Origin: Torreya grandis
Lineage: Eukaryota; Streptophyta; Pinopsida; Cupressales; Taxaceae
NCBI GenBank assembly: GCA_037957365.1
Contig: JARHVA010002128.1
Coordinates: 1,462,001-1,526,000, forward strand
Reading direction: 5' to 3'
Length of the DNA: 64,000 nt
In this document: in pieces, positions 1 to 12,561 of the stretch
Layout: each line of letters opens with the position of its first letter
Numbering within the stretch: position 1 is the first letter of the stretch
Made by a program: the position numbers and the translations under genes
Notes under the pieces: generated by a model
Database searches by the model: none
What the model was told of the DNA's origin: nothing
Seen by the model: only the letters and a program-made list of their open reading frames with translations

Positions 1-3000
1 GTGATGATGAGGTGAAGTGGTAATCAAATCATATAAGCTCATCTTTGTTAGGGTCTAGTGAAGTTGTTTGATAACCACTCTCCTGATAGAGTTGAAGGAG
101 TTAGATTGGGAGGCACCTAAGATAGATACCTTAGGTTTAGATGAAGGTGAATATATTTAGGTAGGGTTTGGTTGGGAGGTAGAATATGGGTATGGCCATG
201 GGATGGACACTTTGGCCTTCCCCTTATCCTTTAATTGTGCTCTCGTGACCATGTGGATGGTATGGATAGAGGGAGGAATTGGGGCAGGAGAGTTGTTTGG
301 TTATTCATCACTTTGAGGTGAGACTAGAGGGATAGATAGGTTTTGGCTAGTGTTTATTAGTTGTTGGGTTAGTAATGGGCCCATGGGAGGTTGATATATT
401 AAGACATAATCCTCATCATAGAGCCAATGGATAATGGTTTGGAGAGATTTGTAGTTCTCTGTGTCATGGCCTAGTATCCTACGATAAGAACACACTTGGT
501 GGTCATTATACCATATGGGTTTTAAACCAAGAGGGTTGAACAACCTAATAGGGGTAATGTTAGGTAATAATCTTTTAATATCCTTTAGAAAATGGTGGAG
601 TAGGATTTAATTAAATGTGGAGAAGCTTTAGTGGTTGTGGTCTTGGTTGGTAAGGTGGGAGTCCTTTTGGGAGTTGGCTTGGAGATGGAAGGTTCAGGTA
701 AGGTAGTGAGCTTGGTTGGTGGCTTTGATTTTGTTAAGGTAAAGGTTTAAAAAGTGGAGTTAAGATGTTTTAGGATAGTTATCTTGGTCATTGATGGTTT
801 GGAAAAAATAGGTGTGTCTGAAAGCAAGTGTGTTGGTGTAACCAATAGTGGTGATTGGATCCTGGTTGGGACAATTGACTTCCTACTCAGAGTGGAGGGA
901 TGAGGCCCCAAGATAAAGGGCAAGGTTGAGGGAGCTAAGAGTTTTTCCCTCTAGCCTTTTGATATATTTACTTCCTTGGTCAATTTTAGTTGGTGCTTGG
1001 TTAATAGGTTTGGTAAAGTAAGCTCCACTTTCACAGACGGGTGATCAAGACTATATGTAAGGAAGGTGCCAAGGTTTGTGGTTGATTTGGTTGGTTTGGT
1101 TTGAGAATTTTATTTAGTTTCTTTGGTTTTATGTGCCTTGGATTGTTGAGGAATTATTGGATTGGTAGAGGCCCTCATCAGTTTAGTTGTTAAGATAGGG
1201 GTTTAGATAATAATAGTGATAGGTTGATCTGCTAAAGGTGTGGTCAAAAGTTTTTGCTTGAAAATATAAGGTAGCCATAATTTATTCCATAAGGTGGTTT
1301 GATCCATGTCAAGGTTGGAGACAAATTCCAATTTTTTCACTAACCTAGAGAAGAGTTTGTAAGTTAGTTTCATCTCCTAAGTAGTGGACTTGATAAATAA
1401 GCCCATAGATTAAGATAGAGGGATTATAACCTCATCCTTTGCATCAATCAAAGGATGAGAGGTTTTAATGGGTGACTCCTATGTGAGATATGTAGACATG
1501 GGGGTTTAATTTTTTATAATTATCTATAAAGGGGTAATAAGTTGTTTGATGGTTGAGAGAGAAGGTAAAATGGGTGCTTGTTCTAGTGTGTCAGACAAAG
1601 GAGGGGTTAATGGAGAGGGTGAGGAACAAATACCTTGGGTAGTAGATTCTTTAGTAATGAATGTGCCAAGAACCATGTTAACAATATGGGCATCATAAGA
1701 GTACTCAACCATGTTGATCTCATTTTTGGTGGGTGAATGATTAGGGAAAGGTTGCCTAAATATGTTAAGGGATTGGCTTTAAGGTGAATTATGGTTATAC
1801 AACACAAGATTTCCCTTGTTAATGAGAGATTAGACAATGTTCTTGAAGGTGTTACACTTGTTAACATCATGCCCCACTACTTAAAGGAAAGCATAGAGAT
1901 CATTCACATTGTACCAACTAGGTGTAGGATGAGAGTAATAAAATTACTAAGGTGGCTTGATGGGAGGAATTTGTACGATATTAGCTTTCAATAGCTTCTC
2001 TAGGATCAAAGCATAAGATTCTCTGAGTGGCGTAAATTGCTTTTGGGTATTCCAGTTTTGGTTCCTTGTGTTTTTCTTTTAGGAACCAGAGAAATTTGGT
2101 TGGTTGGTGGATGATGGAAAAGTGGCTTTAAGGATGACCACATTTATAGTTCCCTTATTCTTTTTCCTAATGTTAGTTTGGTTAATCAATATAGAGGATG
2201 AAGCCTCATTGGTCTTGTAGGTAGAGTTCTTATTTTTTAGTTTTAGCTTACCTTCATCGATAGCTCTATTATCTAATTTACTCACCATGGTAAAAGCCTC
2301 ATCAAATTTTTATAAGCTCCAAACATGCAATGTAGAAGAGATGTGCTTAGCACATGCTTGAGAAAAGAGTTCAATTAATTCATGTTAGGATAAGGAAAAG
2401 TAGATTTGGTTGATTAGACTCTACCAATGAGCTACAAAATCAGCAATATATTCATCATGAAATTTTCAGATAGAGTAGAGGTCAGTGATGGAGACCTTCT
2501 AGGAGATATTTATCAAAAAGTGATCCAAGAAAGTTTGAGCCAATTGGGCGAAGGAGAAAAGAGAATTTTTGGTATAAAAACTATACCAATCCAATGTTGG
2601 TCTTGACAAAGACAAAAGAAAAGTGCAGAGGAGGGCATCATCATAGGCAATCAAGTAACATGAGTGTTTAAATGCCCTAAGGTGTTGTTTTGGATTCTCC
2701 TTACTCTAAAACTTGAAGAACATGGGAAGCTCCCATTGAGGAGGGTAGGGTCGAATACAGATAGATGGGTGAATGGGTTCATTACATATCTAATCATATG
2801 ATAAGATGTTGTGAGATACAGAAATGGATGGCTCTAAGGTAGTTATCTTATCCATGAGAATCTTCATGAGGTCTTCTTGGGGTTGTACACCCAAAAGGTT
2901 ATAATTTGCATATTGTTTTGGGGGTTGGGTGACAAAATGATAATGGGTAGGAGGTTTGGAAGCCACCAAATATTGATATATAGAGACTAGTGGTTAGGTA

Positions 3001-3720
3001 GAAGATATGTAATGGTAGGTACATGCATGTGGTTAGGTACTAGGTAGATGTATATGCCCTTGTGGGTTAGGGATGTAACCTAAGTTTGCTGTAATGGAAA
3101 CCTATTGGGTAAGAGTGGTCATTAGGTTGGTGATCAAAGGGAGGGTAGTGACCTTTGTGTTAACTGGGGGTAAGGTAGAAGGTATAGGTAACACAAGATT
3201 TTGAAGTAGGGTATTTGATGAAGAAAGGTTAGAAATGCTAGTGGTAGGTACTCCCATGGTGAGGGGAGTATAGGTGGCTAGCAGTTGATTTGCTCATAGG
3301 GTGGAGGAGTTGTTGCTAAGTTTGGAAGGTATAAGGGTTTTCAAAGGTTGGGCAGGTTATTTTTCTATAATATTATCAAAGGGGTTATTGGTGGATGAGG
3401 AAGCATGGGTAGCCAATGATTTGGTGGTGACCATGGCAGTTGAATTATTTTCCATGAGATGGGAAGGCATGCCATAAGGTGGGTCCATGGATGAAACTGA
3501 AGTAGGGGTATAGTGAGGCATAGTGTTAAGGTAGTGTTGGAGAGCCATAAGATTGTCATCTAAGAAGGTGAAAAATTCCTCATCTCCTTAGGTAACTTCT
3601 TGAGGGATAGGAGGGCTTCTCAAAGGGTGAGGGGAGTCCACTAGTTCAAAAATGTAGTCCATGGATGAGGGGGTGGAAGAGGTCAACTGGTTTGGTGATG
3701 GGTTTTAATCTACTATATTC
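1..3720 (-). pseudogene. gag relic of element E
   Basis: Decayed retrotransposon capsid gene read leftwards. The capsid-type domain lies around 2690-2370: fragments such as HLRAFKHSCYLIAYDDALL and HDEYIADFVAHW match the retrotrans_gag pattern of plant gypsy elements (H-RAF, then a hydrophobic block, then an E-A/DF--W block). Downstream, at about 540-430, is a nucleic-acid-binding knuckle: CSYRRILGHDTENY followed by KSLQTIIHWLYDEDYV. In the family this is C-x2-H-x4-GHDTE-C; here H has become R and the last C has become Y. The stretch 3700-2760 encodes a low-complexity amino-terminal part. Stops and frameshifts are frequent, so it is not functional. The lineage is probably Tat-like, judged from the knuckle spacing. 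Confidence 0.6.
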
Positions 3721-5400
3721 CTTTGCTTCTGATGAGTTATAACAATCCAAGATAAGGGAGAGAGAATGGATAAACATTCTCATAATTCAAATAGAGAGAA
3801 GATAAGAAATCATCAAGAAAATCAATCACACTCTAAAAAGCATGTTAAGTCCTAAAGGTTATTTTTAGTCACTCTTTTGGCTTATGCCTTAAGTTTTCAA
3901 GAATTATGTGATTGAAATTGGATTGTAGAATAGGTACTAAAGAGGAAATATATGGATGGTTTCAAGTTTTTTATGTGCTTAAAAGGAATCTGTATTGGAA
4001 ATCAATACATGGCTTGGTATTAGGACCTACCCCCTCACTTCACACATCCTAGAAATATGGGTGTCAAGTGTTTATCTAATATATACTAATTTTTAGAGTT
4101 TATACTCAACTAGATAGCTGAGTTGGTTCTCCCCTTGGTAATGACCTCTAAGTAAGATTGTCAGGAAAGGGTAAGGTTATCTCTAGGTGATGAAATCCTA
4201 TTTAGGCCTTGTCTTAAGTTTGTTTGATGTTTAATTAGTGAAATTGGTTTGGTTTAGTGTTTACAACAAAAGTGATGCTATGATAGGATTACTTTGCTTT
4301 AAGTTAAACTATGTGAGTTAAACTTGCAAGCAATCAATGTATACACTTAATTTTGATCCCAAAAGAAACTTTTTATTTCATTTATGATCATAGATAGAGA
4401 GAAGAGCATACAGATGTAAACAAAATAAACCCAATTAAAGACACAAGGGTCTCATCAGGAATGCTAGAATGTTTTAATAAATTTTAGCTTATATTTCAAA
4501 AGGAAGAAGAAGAAACTAAATATGGGTATGGTTGAAAAACATGTTTGGTTATGCACGTGTTGAATCAAAATATTGTAAATAACTCCTCTTTGTCTTGGGA
4601 GGATAACCTAAAAATAATATAGCACTAAAGCAACTGGTTGGTTAGATAGATAGCTATGTGCATTGTCTAGTGCTAGCTAGATCCTAGAAGCAAGAGCTTC
4701 CTTGAGGGTTGTCAATCCACACATTTTAAACAATCAAGTTCATAAATAGAATAGAAATTACTTGCATCAATAATAAAAAGATAATAAAATTAAATAAAAT
4801 AAATGCTTGATAAATAAATAGACTATAAATAACTAATATAGTGATAAGCAAGTCAATACTAATGCTAAATGTCTTGGGTCTATTTTAGAAAATCAAGTAG
4901 GGGTTTATGAACAAGTAGAGACATATAAAAATAGATTTGGTTGAGGGTAAAAGAGTTAAAAAAATTTATTATTTTCTACCACAGTGACCATCAGTGGTTG
5001 GGATGACCATCAATGGTTAAGGTAACCATCGGTGGTCAATCTAACCATTGGTGGCTAGATAGAATGTTGATGGTTGAGGCAACCATTAATAGATACTATG
5101 GGTAGGTCTAGGTTGGCAAATGGTCAGATTGATAGGATCACAAAGTTTGATTCCAAGAGATGGGTCAGTGTTAGGCTAAGTGTGAAAGGCAAATAAAGTA
5201 AATGAATACCAAAAAATAAATATGTATCTTATAGAAAGTTGATCAAATGGGTGCTTGAGGTGGTTGGCTTGTTGGTGGAGTCTAACATGATTCTATCAGA
5301 GTAACAGTACTTGATGCTTTGGTAGAGTGGTGATGGTAAGTTGGCTCTCTAATGTGATGGCTAGATCATTGGATTATTGATGATAATTAACCCTCAAAAT
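3721..5400 (-). other. Leader / 5' untranslated region of element E
   Basis: No coding domain is recognisable here. The stretch lies between the putative LTR of E and its gag. It contains A/T-rich runs (about 4740-4960) and one ordered structure, the 19-bp array at 4987-5100. A minus-strand primer binding site like those of T1, T2 or R was looked for and not found. Confidence 0.4.
4987..5100. repeat. Six 19-bp tandem units, ACCATCRGTGGT core
   Basis: Six consecutive units in exact 19-bp register begin at 4987, 5006, 5025, 5044, 5063 and 5082. The first four start ACCATCAGTGGT, ACCATCAATGGT, ACCATCGGTGGT and ACCATTGGTGGC. Each core is close to its own reverse complement, so single units can fold back. 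The fifth unit keeps the second half (ATGGTTGAGG). A related core, ACCGTTAGTGGT, recurs once near 5640. Confidence 0.85.
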
Positions 5401-5825
5401 AAAATAAATATAGATGCACAAGCTCTTGATAAAAAATTTAGAAGCATTTCACCTCCTTACTCCTCTCTTCTTATAGGCAAGGCAAGAGAGTTACAACAAG
5501 ACATTAACTAGGTCTTATAATTTTAACTCATACATGCAATGGTTCACACATGAATTTAGATGAGCTATTTTTATAAAAGGTAGGTGTCTTACATGTGGGT
5601 GGTTAAGGAGGTGCACCCTAATCATAAAAGATCAAGGTGACCGTTAGTGGTCAAGGGTGAAGACAAAAGGAAGGTAAAATGGTAGGTTAGGTCATTTGGT
5701 CAAACTAACCATGTGTTAGGATCAATTTGTGATCAAGGCATCAAATTGGTCCTAAGGGGATCCTAAGGTTGTCTAGGGTAATTTTGACATTTAGAATCAT
5801 GGTGTATAGATTTCTTGTGTCTACA
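5401..5825 (-). repeat. Putative 5' LTR of element E (inner border uncertain)
   Basis: Read on the minus strand it begins TGTAGACACAAG, the terminus style of plant Tat/Ogre LTRs. Two minus-strand TATA-like boxes are seen: TATAAAAATAG at about 5566-5576 and TATAAGAAGAG at about 5463-5476. No second copy lies in the window, so the LTR call rests on terminus and promoter resemblance only. The inner border at 5401 is nominal. Confidence 0.35.
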
Positions 5826-5929
5826 ATTATAATTAGAATAAGAAGGTGAAGGGCCTTGGGGGGTAACTCATGAGTGTCTAGTTTCAATTGCATAATTTTG
5901 AGTTGCCACAGAGTCATTATAATTAGAAA

Positions 5930-8339
5930 AAAGTGGTGGAGGTATAGAGATAGTAACCTATAGAAATTTAAGTGTAATGGAATTACTTGAACTTGGTGTG
6001 GTGTTACTTGAGGAAGAGGGTATTAAACCTATAGTGGGGGTTTCAATACTTTTATAATCATTAGATGTTTCACTAGTTTTAATAGTAATTGTGGAAACAT
6101 GATTCATAGAAACACATCTCATAGTGTTATTATAATCATAAGGCATATTATTATAACCCAAGTTGTTAGCTTGGGTATTATGATATTGATTATGATTATA
6201 ATGATTAATCTTCTAACCTTTATTCTATTGACATTGGCCCTGGCCTTGATTATGATTATTTCTCTATTACAGTTGATTATGTTTGGGAAATGGGTCCTTA
6301 TAGATGTCCATATTTGGCTTTTACATTGTTTATTTTACTTTAATTTTGTCACTTTCAATCAAATCCTAAATAAGATGTCTCGATTATATGCATCTGTAAA
6401 TGGAATGTCTTATAACATGATGGAATTATAAAACTCATCTTCCCAATACCAATCAAGTTTAGGTTGATTTTATGGAAATGGCTTTGGTATAAGCCATATA
6501 ATCAAATTATCTTCCACTACCTTATAGAACACTACCTCAATAGGCTCTCCTAGTTTTCTAAATGTTCTATATTTATTTAATTCCCTAGATGGAAGATCCC
6601 TTTACAAATTTTTTGATGGATTTGGTGGGTTTATGTGTACATTTAGATCCAGTGATGCCTACACTATTTGTATATGTCTAGATTTTATCACTCTATTTCC
6701 CACCTTGTTCTTGTTCTTGTTGAACCCTTAGGTTTTTATATAGTAATATTTTGAATAGGTGGTTGGTCTAATTAGATGCTTGACCCTATGGATAAATATT
6801 TACAAGACCCTTGCTACTAAGTGCCTTCTCAATTTGCACACCTTTATCAATGATCTCCTCAAATGTGTTGGCACAAGTAAGTTGTGCAACAATGTCAGCC
6901 AACTATTTATCTATTAAGTTATGTTGAAATCACCCAACTAATGATCTCCACCACTACAGGGGTGCTACAAAGCTTTCTCCATTTATTTATTTTATGTTAC
7001 ATAATTCAACAACTGTTATAACTCATTCTCAATGTTATAAGAGAAATGGTTGACAAATTTCTATTATAAGTTAATCCAATCTATCATTGATCCCTTAGGA
7101 AATTTGAGGAGACAATCTAGAGCTTGTCCAGCCAAACTACATAGAAACAAGTGGAACAGATAAACACTGTTAATGGCTACCTCTTGGGATAGTACAAAAA
7201 ATGCTTGAATGTGTTCTCAAGGGTCCCCTTTCCCATTGTATTTATCAAACTAGGGTGCCTCAAAATGAGGGGGAAATGAGACCTGAATAATGGTCAAGTC
7301 AAACAAATATGGGCATATCTCATCAAACTTATACTTCTTAATTTGGTTCCTTGTCTCAAGCCTTGAGACTATTTTTGTCATTGAATTACACTCCTATATG
7401 TTTGATGAATTGGTTGGTGGAATATAATTTTTTGGGAGTGGAATGTGCCCTTGGGTGGTCTTTTTAGGGATATAAACCCTATGTCTAGTAGTTTGGTTCA
7501 ATTTTACTCTTTGATTTGAGTAGGTTTATCATTGATTCCTAGGTGGTTGATATAAAGGCCTAGGGATCTGTCTATGTGTGTTATATGAATATTGTAGGTT
7601 TTGAGATGTCATTTATCAATTCATCAAGGTATATACTAGTTGAGATGAACTCACTAAAATATTTTTCATAATACCTCCAATCTATGAAGGGTCCTTCATT
7701 ATTTGATTTTGCAAAGGGGTGAGAGTCTTCAGATGGTTGAAAAAGGTATGTTTTATATCAGGTGAAACAATTTTTGAAGCATCTATAGGTTTATTTTATT
7801 CAGGAGAAACTCTAGGATATACCATAGATTTAAGATTAACTAGGGTATGTTATATTGAGTTTATCATATGTTATTTTTCTTTAGAAGCGGTATTATCAAT
7901 TGAAGCCATAGCTAATGAAGCTATTAGGTCTATGATAAGTTGATCTATGTATTGTTGACTAATTTTATAAATATTGGTAGTAAGATACTAATCATTTGGA
8001 GTAGATTATATAATTTATTCATTTCCATTACTAGAGAAATCAATGTTGTTTTTTGTAACATGAGTGAGAGGTTGCTCTAGCTATTGCTCCTCTACTCAAA
8101 TAAATGTGTGTCAATTATTCCATTAAGAAATCTAGTGGCACTTTTACACCTTATTCTATCAACCTTAAAAGTGATTCATCTTTGTATTATAAAGGTTGGT
8201 GTTCATAATAACCCTATTTAGATCCTACTATTGTTGGTATATCATCAAACATAATGGATTGTTCTTCTCCATTATAAAAATGCTCTTCCTCATAACTAGG
8301 TCCATAAGAGATCCTGTTATGAGTATACCTTTTTTCCAT
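5930..8339 (-). pseudogene. gag relic of element T1
   Basis: The probable start codon is at 8339 (MEKRYTHNRISYG), followed by an acidic amino-terminal part (EEEHFYNGEEQS). The capsid core is at about 7330-6990: SLAGQALDCLLKFPKGS, then DWINL, then HFSYNIENE. It aligns with T2 at 33120-33320 (SLVGQALEWFLKLPKN, HFSYNLKHE). At about 6450-5960 follows an Asn/Tyr-rich, Ser-rich tail (GYNNMPYDYNNTMR), equivalent to the Gln/Asn-rich tail of T2. Several stops interrupt every domain, so this is a dead gag. The plus-strand open frame over 6099-6431 is its antisense shadow. Confidence 0.65.
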
Positions 8340-8410
8340 GCTTGAAGATGGTTTTATACATTTGTTAAAATGTATAATTTTCTTCAAAAATATTTAAAGT
8401 GTATTTTAGA

Positions 8411-8415
8411 CTCTT
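8411..8415. repeat. Left TSD of element O (CTCTT)
   Basis: The five bases before LTR A pair with TTCTT at 50868-50872 after LTR D, with one mismatch. No polypurine tract precedes LTR A, consistent with this being the outer 5' end of an element. Confidence 0.6.
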
Positions 8416-9615
8416 TATAGTCATATAAAATGTCAAAATTGGTAGCTTTAGTATGGCTTGTGACACCTAACCCATAGGTCTTTTTTGCTTGCTCTTATGA
8501 CCCTTCTAGACACCTTTTTGCTTATTCCCAGTCATCCTAAGCTTTTCAAATAGTCATTCCACCTCATCCAAGTAGAATTTCACAAGCTAATCCTCTCCCC
8601 CTAGGTCCTATGCATGTAGGACAAGAATACCCAACTTAGACTAGAGCACCAAACCCTAGGGTATCCTATTTTTGGTGTTCCTATCCAATTGCATTTTAAG
8701 CTTCAATAGTTATCTCCTTTTGATTCCTATCCTTCATATTGTCAACCTAGTGTGAATACATTTAACCCATGAATAATATATCTCTATAAAATCTAATTCA
8801 AAGTTTTTTTAGAAGGAGGTTGGAAAATATTACAAAGCAATCAAGAATACAAGCAAAACCACTGAGGTAAACTTCCCTATTCTCTGCATATATCCATCCA
8901 ATACATCTAGAAACATATCCAAATCCTCACACTAGTCCCTATCCACCTCAATCACACATAATTTACCATTTTTACATTTACATTCACACTATTGCACAAA
9001 GCACATTAAGTGGGAGAACTCCATATGTCTTGATCCCTCTTTAGAGTATTGGTAGGTACGCAGTGAACCACATAAGGGGTGTGGATACATGTTTATTGCA
9101 TGTTACGTACACTACCCCCCCTTTCTTTCCCAAGTTTTATCAAAGTATAATGAACTATAGGGTTTGAATATTAAATCAACTCTACAAGGAGTTTCATAGA
9201 CTTTCAACAGTCAAGATTTCATAGGTAGGCTCACATAGGGACAATGAATAAAACCCAAAAAACTTGATCTCTATGGGAAGTTTGGATAACAATGATAGAA
9301 GAGGATAATAGCATCATAATCTAGGGTGTCTTATTTCAATGATCTTATCTTTTCACAAAACAAAAGCCAGATCCTGATTTGTGACATTATCTCAGCCCTA
9401 CACAGCCAATGTCAAACCCTATAATAATCATTTTAATTCATTTTAAGCTAGGTTTATTTTTTCCATATTTATTGCTATTTATAGAAAGGTTTAAAATACA
9501 AATCAATTACATAAATCACTGGTTAAATTATTGCAATATTCTTTACGAGTTTACTATTTTAGACCCTTAACTAAATTAGGAATAAAACTCCAATATTCCC
9601 AAAAAAGTTAAATCA
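8416..9615 (+). repeat. LTR A: 5' LTR of element O
   Basis: About 1.2 kb. It begins TATAGTCATATAAAATG (TGTA in the ancestor, compare LTR D) and ends TTAAATCA at 9615. A TATA box, CTATAAAATC, is at about 8784-8793. A conserved block CCCTCTTTAGAGTATTGGTA lies near 9041-9055 and recurs in B, C and D. The same family sequence is found at 9668, 26391/43558 and 49698. Confidence 0.8.
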
Positions 9616-9667
9616 TTTGGTGAACTTCACTTACTTCATTTACACATAAAACCCATATAAAACCTAG
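9616..9667 (+). other. Primer binding site and first 52 bp of the leader of O
   Basis: It directly follows LTR A. The candidate primer binding site is TGGTGAACTTCACTTACTT from 9618. The matching site in element I at 10864 reads TGGTAAACCTGACTTAC. I do not recognise the tRNA. The leader is cut at 9667 by element I and resumes at 44105 with CCTAGGGTAAATTCC, exactly where the leader of I has CCTAGGGTAAATTAT. Confidence 0.6.
9663..9667. repeat. Left TSD of element I (CCTAG)
   Basis: It is identical to CCTAG at 44105-44109 after LTR C. This perfect pair defines the insertion of I into the leader of O. Confidence 0.85.
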
Positions 9668-10861
9668 TTTAGTCATATAAAATTCAAAATTTGGTTACTT
9701 GAGTATGACTAAAGACACCTAAGCCATAGGTCCTCATCCTTGCTTGTACAACCCTTTTAGGATTTTCTTTCATTGATTCCCAGTCATCCACAACCTTTTA
9801 GACTTAACCCTTATAGATCTAGGTAGCTCATTCAAGCCTATATCCATCCCCCCAAGTCTCATTCCCTCTTAACAATGATTTCCAACTTGGATGGGAGTGT
9901 TGAAACCCAAGGTGTCATATTTTTGGTGTTATTGTCCAAGTATACTTCTAGTCCTAATGGTCATACTTTCTTAAATCCTTTTCCTAATTCTTGTCAACAT
10001 AATACAAATTGATTTAACCCACGATCATTAATTTCCCTATAAAAGGCCATTCAAAGTCCATTTATAAGGGTTGACACTCATTTAAAAGAGAAAAGCAAGA
10101 ATACAAGCAAGTACATTCAAGCCCTTTTCCCTATTATCTACATATAACCTTCCAATATTATTCAAACCCTTACACCAGCCACTAGCCATCTGAAATACAC
10201 CTAGTTTCATATCTAGTTGTATTTTATACATAATTACACCAATCACTTCAATGGGAGAACTACATTAGCTTGATCCCTCCTTGGAGTATTGGTATGTAGG
10301 CAGTGTGCCCACACATGGAGTGTGAAGTGCATCTAGCATATCCTTTACACACTAACCCCTTTCTCTCTCTTTCCCAAGTTATATTCAAGTTCAAGAAGAA
10401 ATATCTCTTAGGGATTTTTAAAATTAAAATAGACACACAACAAGATTCACATACTTCTAGACTTTGACATTTCACTAACAAGGTAACACAAACCTATCAA
10501 GTAGAACCCAAAAAACTTAGATCACCTGGATAACAGTGTCAAAAAAAGACTATAACACCAAACAGTAGGGTGTCCCACTTTTAATGCTCTTGTCCAATTC
10601 AAAAATTAACTCTAAGATCCTATTTACAATAGTCTCCTAAGCCTGTACAAAAATTTCCAAACCCTGCAACATCCATCTCAATCAGTTTCCAGTTAAGTTT
10701 GATTTTCCCTCTATTATTACTATTTTTAGAAAAGGTAAAAATATAATATATTTACACAAATTAGTGGCTTAATTATTGCACATTATTTACTAATTTACCC
10801 TACTTAGACTCATTTATTTAATTAGGAATAAAACTACATTATTTTGAAAAATAATAAAATA
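9668..10861 (+). repeat. LTR B: 5' LTR of element I
   Basis: 1194 bp. It starts TTTAGTCATATAAAATTC and ends AATAAAATA (CA decayed to TA) just before the primer binding site. The TATA box TATAAAAGGCC is at about 10038-10048; LTR C has the same TATAAAAGGCC. The block ATCCCTCCTTGGAGTATTGG near 10270-10290 matches the equivalent block of A, C and D. A microsatellite-like TCTCTCTTTCCC follows at about 10362-10374. Confidence 0.8.
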
Positions 10862-11400
10862 TTTGGTAAACCTGACTTACTTTGAATTTTTTCATAAAAA
10901 CCCTAGAAACCCTAGGGTAAATTATTTCTAATTGTTTTCCATAATTTCCTATATTTAAAAATCATAAATATACAAATTAATTTCAAAATTATCATATATT
11001 TTGTTAAAACCCTAGTTTGTGCATACTAGGTCTTTTTTGCATACAAACACATTAGAAAACACTAGGCAAAATATATTGCTAATTTTAGAAATATTTTTTG
11101 TTTTTTCCTAAATTTGTCAAACAAAATTCTATAAATTCATATAAAATTTTTATATTTACCAAACTAATTTTTTTTTTAAATGTTCAAACATCCCTAGTTG
11201 CATATAATAACACCCATTTACTTCTTGAGATATCACCTTACATGTTTAGGGGCTCTATAACCTTTTTGCACAAATTCTAATTAACTCTTTTTAAGGCTTT
11301 TCATTTCTTATATTCAATACTTTCCTTTTCTAGTACATTGCCTATTAAAACTTATTTCAAAACATTCAAACACATTATAAATTGTTTTCTTACTTTCATA
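10862..11400 (+). other. Leader of element I with telobox-like motifs
   Basis: Between LTR B and the gag start. The candidate primer binding site is at 10864-10883. AAACCCTAG occurs at 10898-10906, directly repeated at 10907-10915, and again at 11007-11015. Each is followed by an A/T-rich spacer and an ACTAGGTC-like motif. The leader of O has the same unit repeated more regularly (44226, 44402, 44545). Confidence 0.65.
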
Positions 11401-12241
11401 ATGGCCCAATATCCTAGTTTTGATGAAACTGATAAAAGAGAATTTCAAGAACTCTTAATAAAACATTTGAATATGCAAGATGACATGCTTAGAATTATAC
11501 AAGAGGAACAACAAAAAGTGAAAAATGGTCAATCTTCTTAAACCATAGAGCAACTAGTTGAAAATGACACTATGAGGACAAATATGTCTCAATAACCCCT
11601 ATAGCAGCCCAACCTACCTCTATGCCATTAGTTATAGCTAGTACATCCCTATCTCCTGATGTGGTAGCCCTTATGCAAGATATAAGATCTCTTCAATCCA
11701 AGGTGGAACATTTTAAGAAAGGTGTTTCTAGACCTACATAGGCATTATATTATTTTGATCTTTGGCATATAGCATTGGCACGTCACATTGCTTCTACACC
11801 CTTGTCACAAGGTTTTGTTCAACCTAAGCTTACACTTTATAATGGCAAGGATGATCTATAGACACACTTGAGATATTTTCATGCAGCATGCTTGGACTAT
11901 ATACCCAATGACTGGATACTTACCAAGATATTTCTATGAAGCCTAAAGGATTATACTTTATAATGGTTCTATAGTCTACCAAATTAGTCAATTCATGTAT
12001 TCAATATTTTAGCTGACATGTTCTTAGCACACTTCAGCATTAACATTGGTGATAAGGTTTCATATGCTCAAATTGCTTAATAGAAACAATGACCAAATGA
12101 GCATCTCATGGACTATGTTCTTTGGTATAAGACCATCTTGGCTAAGATGACTAGTCCCATGGTAGATCAACAGTTATAGGACCTCTTCAAATAAATTCTT
12201 CTACCATCACTTCATTAATTGATTATGTTCAAGTGATTTGT
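11401..12241 (+). pseudogene. gag relic of element I, 5' part
   Basis: The start codon at 11401 opens MAQYPSFDETDKREFQELL, a helical, charged amino terminus also present in O at 44755 (MAQYISFDEINKREL). That conservation between copies is why this start is chosen over the upstream in-frame ATG at 11338. The capsid core is at about 11790-12150: PLSQGFVQPKLTLYNGKDD, then THLRYFHAACLDYIPNDW, then FLAHFSINIGDKVSYAQIA. This is the plant gypsy gag pattern. Stops are mostly TAG/TAA at former Gln or Trp codons. The gene is broken at 12241 by insertion of R and resumes after 22153. Confidence 0.7.
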
Positions 12242-12561
12242 TGATGGTTAAAATTTCACTTGTTTCTAACACCAACAATGGGAAGTTTCAAGATGTGGGA
12301 CTTGCAACTTGAAACAACCTCTAGATTTTTTAGAAGTTGGTCTCTTCTTTATATCAAGTGTATATTGGGAAAAGGGGTAGGAATTTTAATAGAAACACAA
12401 ATGCAAGAAAGAAAATCTAACTATGGTGATGTGCCTGAATGTAATTTGACCTTAATCCTGAGTACAATGAGACTATATGTAAGATTTAATTACATTTAAG
12501 AGCAAACAAAGCATGATCAATGTAAAAGATGAAAATAATAGAAATAGAGGCTCACAGCTTA

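Larger units (their letters stand above)
1..5825 (-). mobile_element. Element E: 5' part of a decayed Ty3/gypsy retrotransposon
   Basis: A minus-strand element that runs off the left edge of the window. In element order (right to left) it has a probable 5' LTR whose terminus is the CA at 5824-5825 (minus strand TGTAGACACAAG, like the TGTAGACA start of the Tat-type LTRs elsewhere in the window), a leader with a 19-bp tandem repeat, and a gag relic from about 3720 to the window edge. Protease, RT and the 3' LTR would lie beyond position 1. I could not fix the inner LTR border or the primer binding site. It appears to interrupt the gag of T1, which resumes at 5826. Confidence 0.6.
5826..8415 (-). 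mobile_element. Element T1, gag-containing segment
   Basis: Left remnant of the oldest element, a Tat-like gypsy element on the minus strand. It continues, after removal of the inserted O complex, at 50868-53688 (leader, primer binding site and LTR end), and after removal of CV at 61228-62001 (LTR start). Its gag is homologous to that of T2: the same order of capsid motif and Asn/Gln/Tyr-rich tail. Its leader and LTR also align with T2. On the left it is cut by element E at about 5826. Confidence 0.7.

Noticed and set aside
4015..4027. TGGTATTAGGACC as an initiator-Met-type primer binding site
   Set aside because: It is on the plus strand inside a minus-strand element and matches only the first six bases well.
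4987..5100. CRISPR-like array
   Set aside because: Contiguous 19-bp units without spacers, in a plant retroelement leader.
6099..6431. 110-codon plus-strand open frame rich in Ile
   Set aside because: Antisense of the Asn/Tyr-rich tail of the T1 gag; no independent support.
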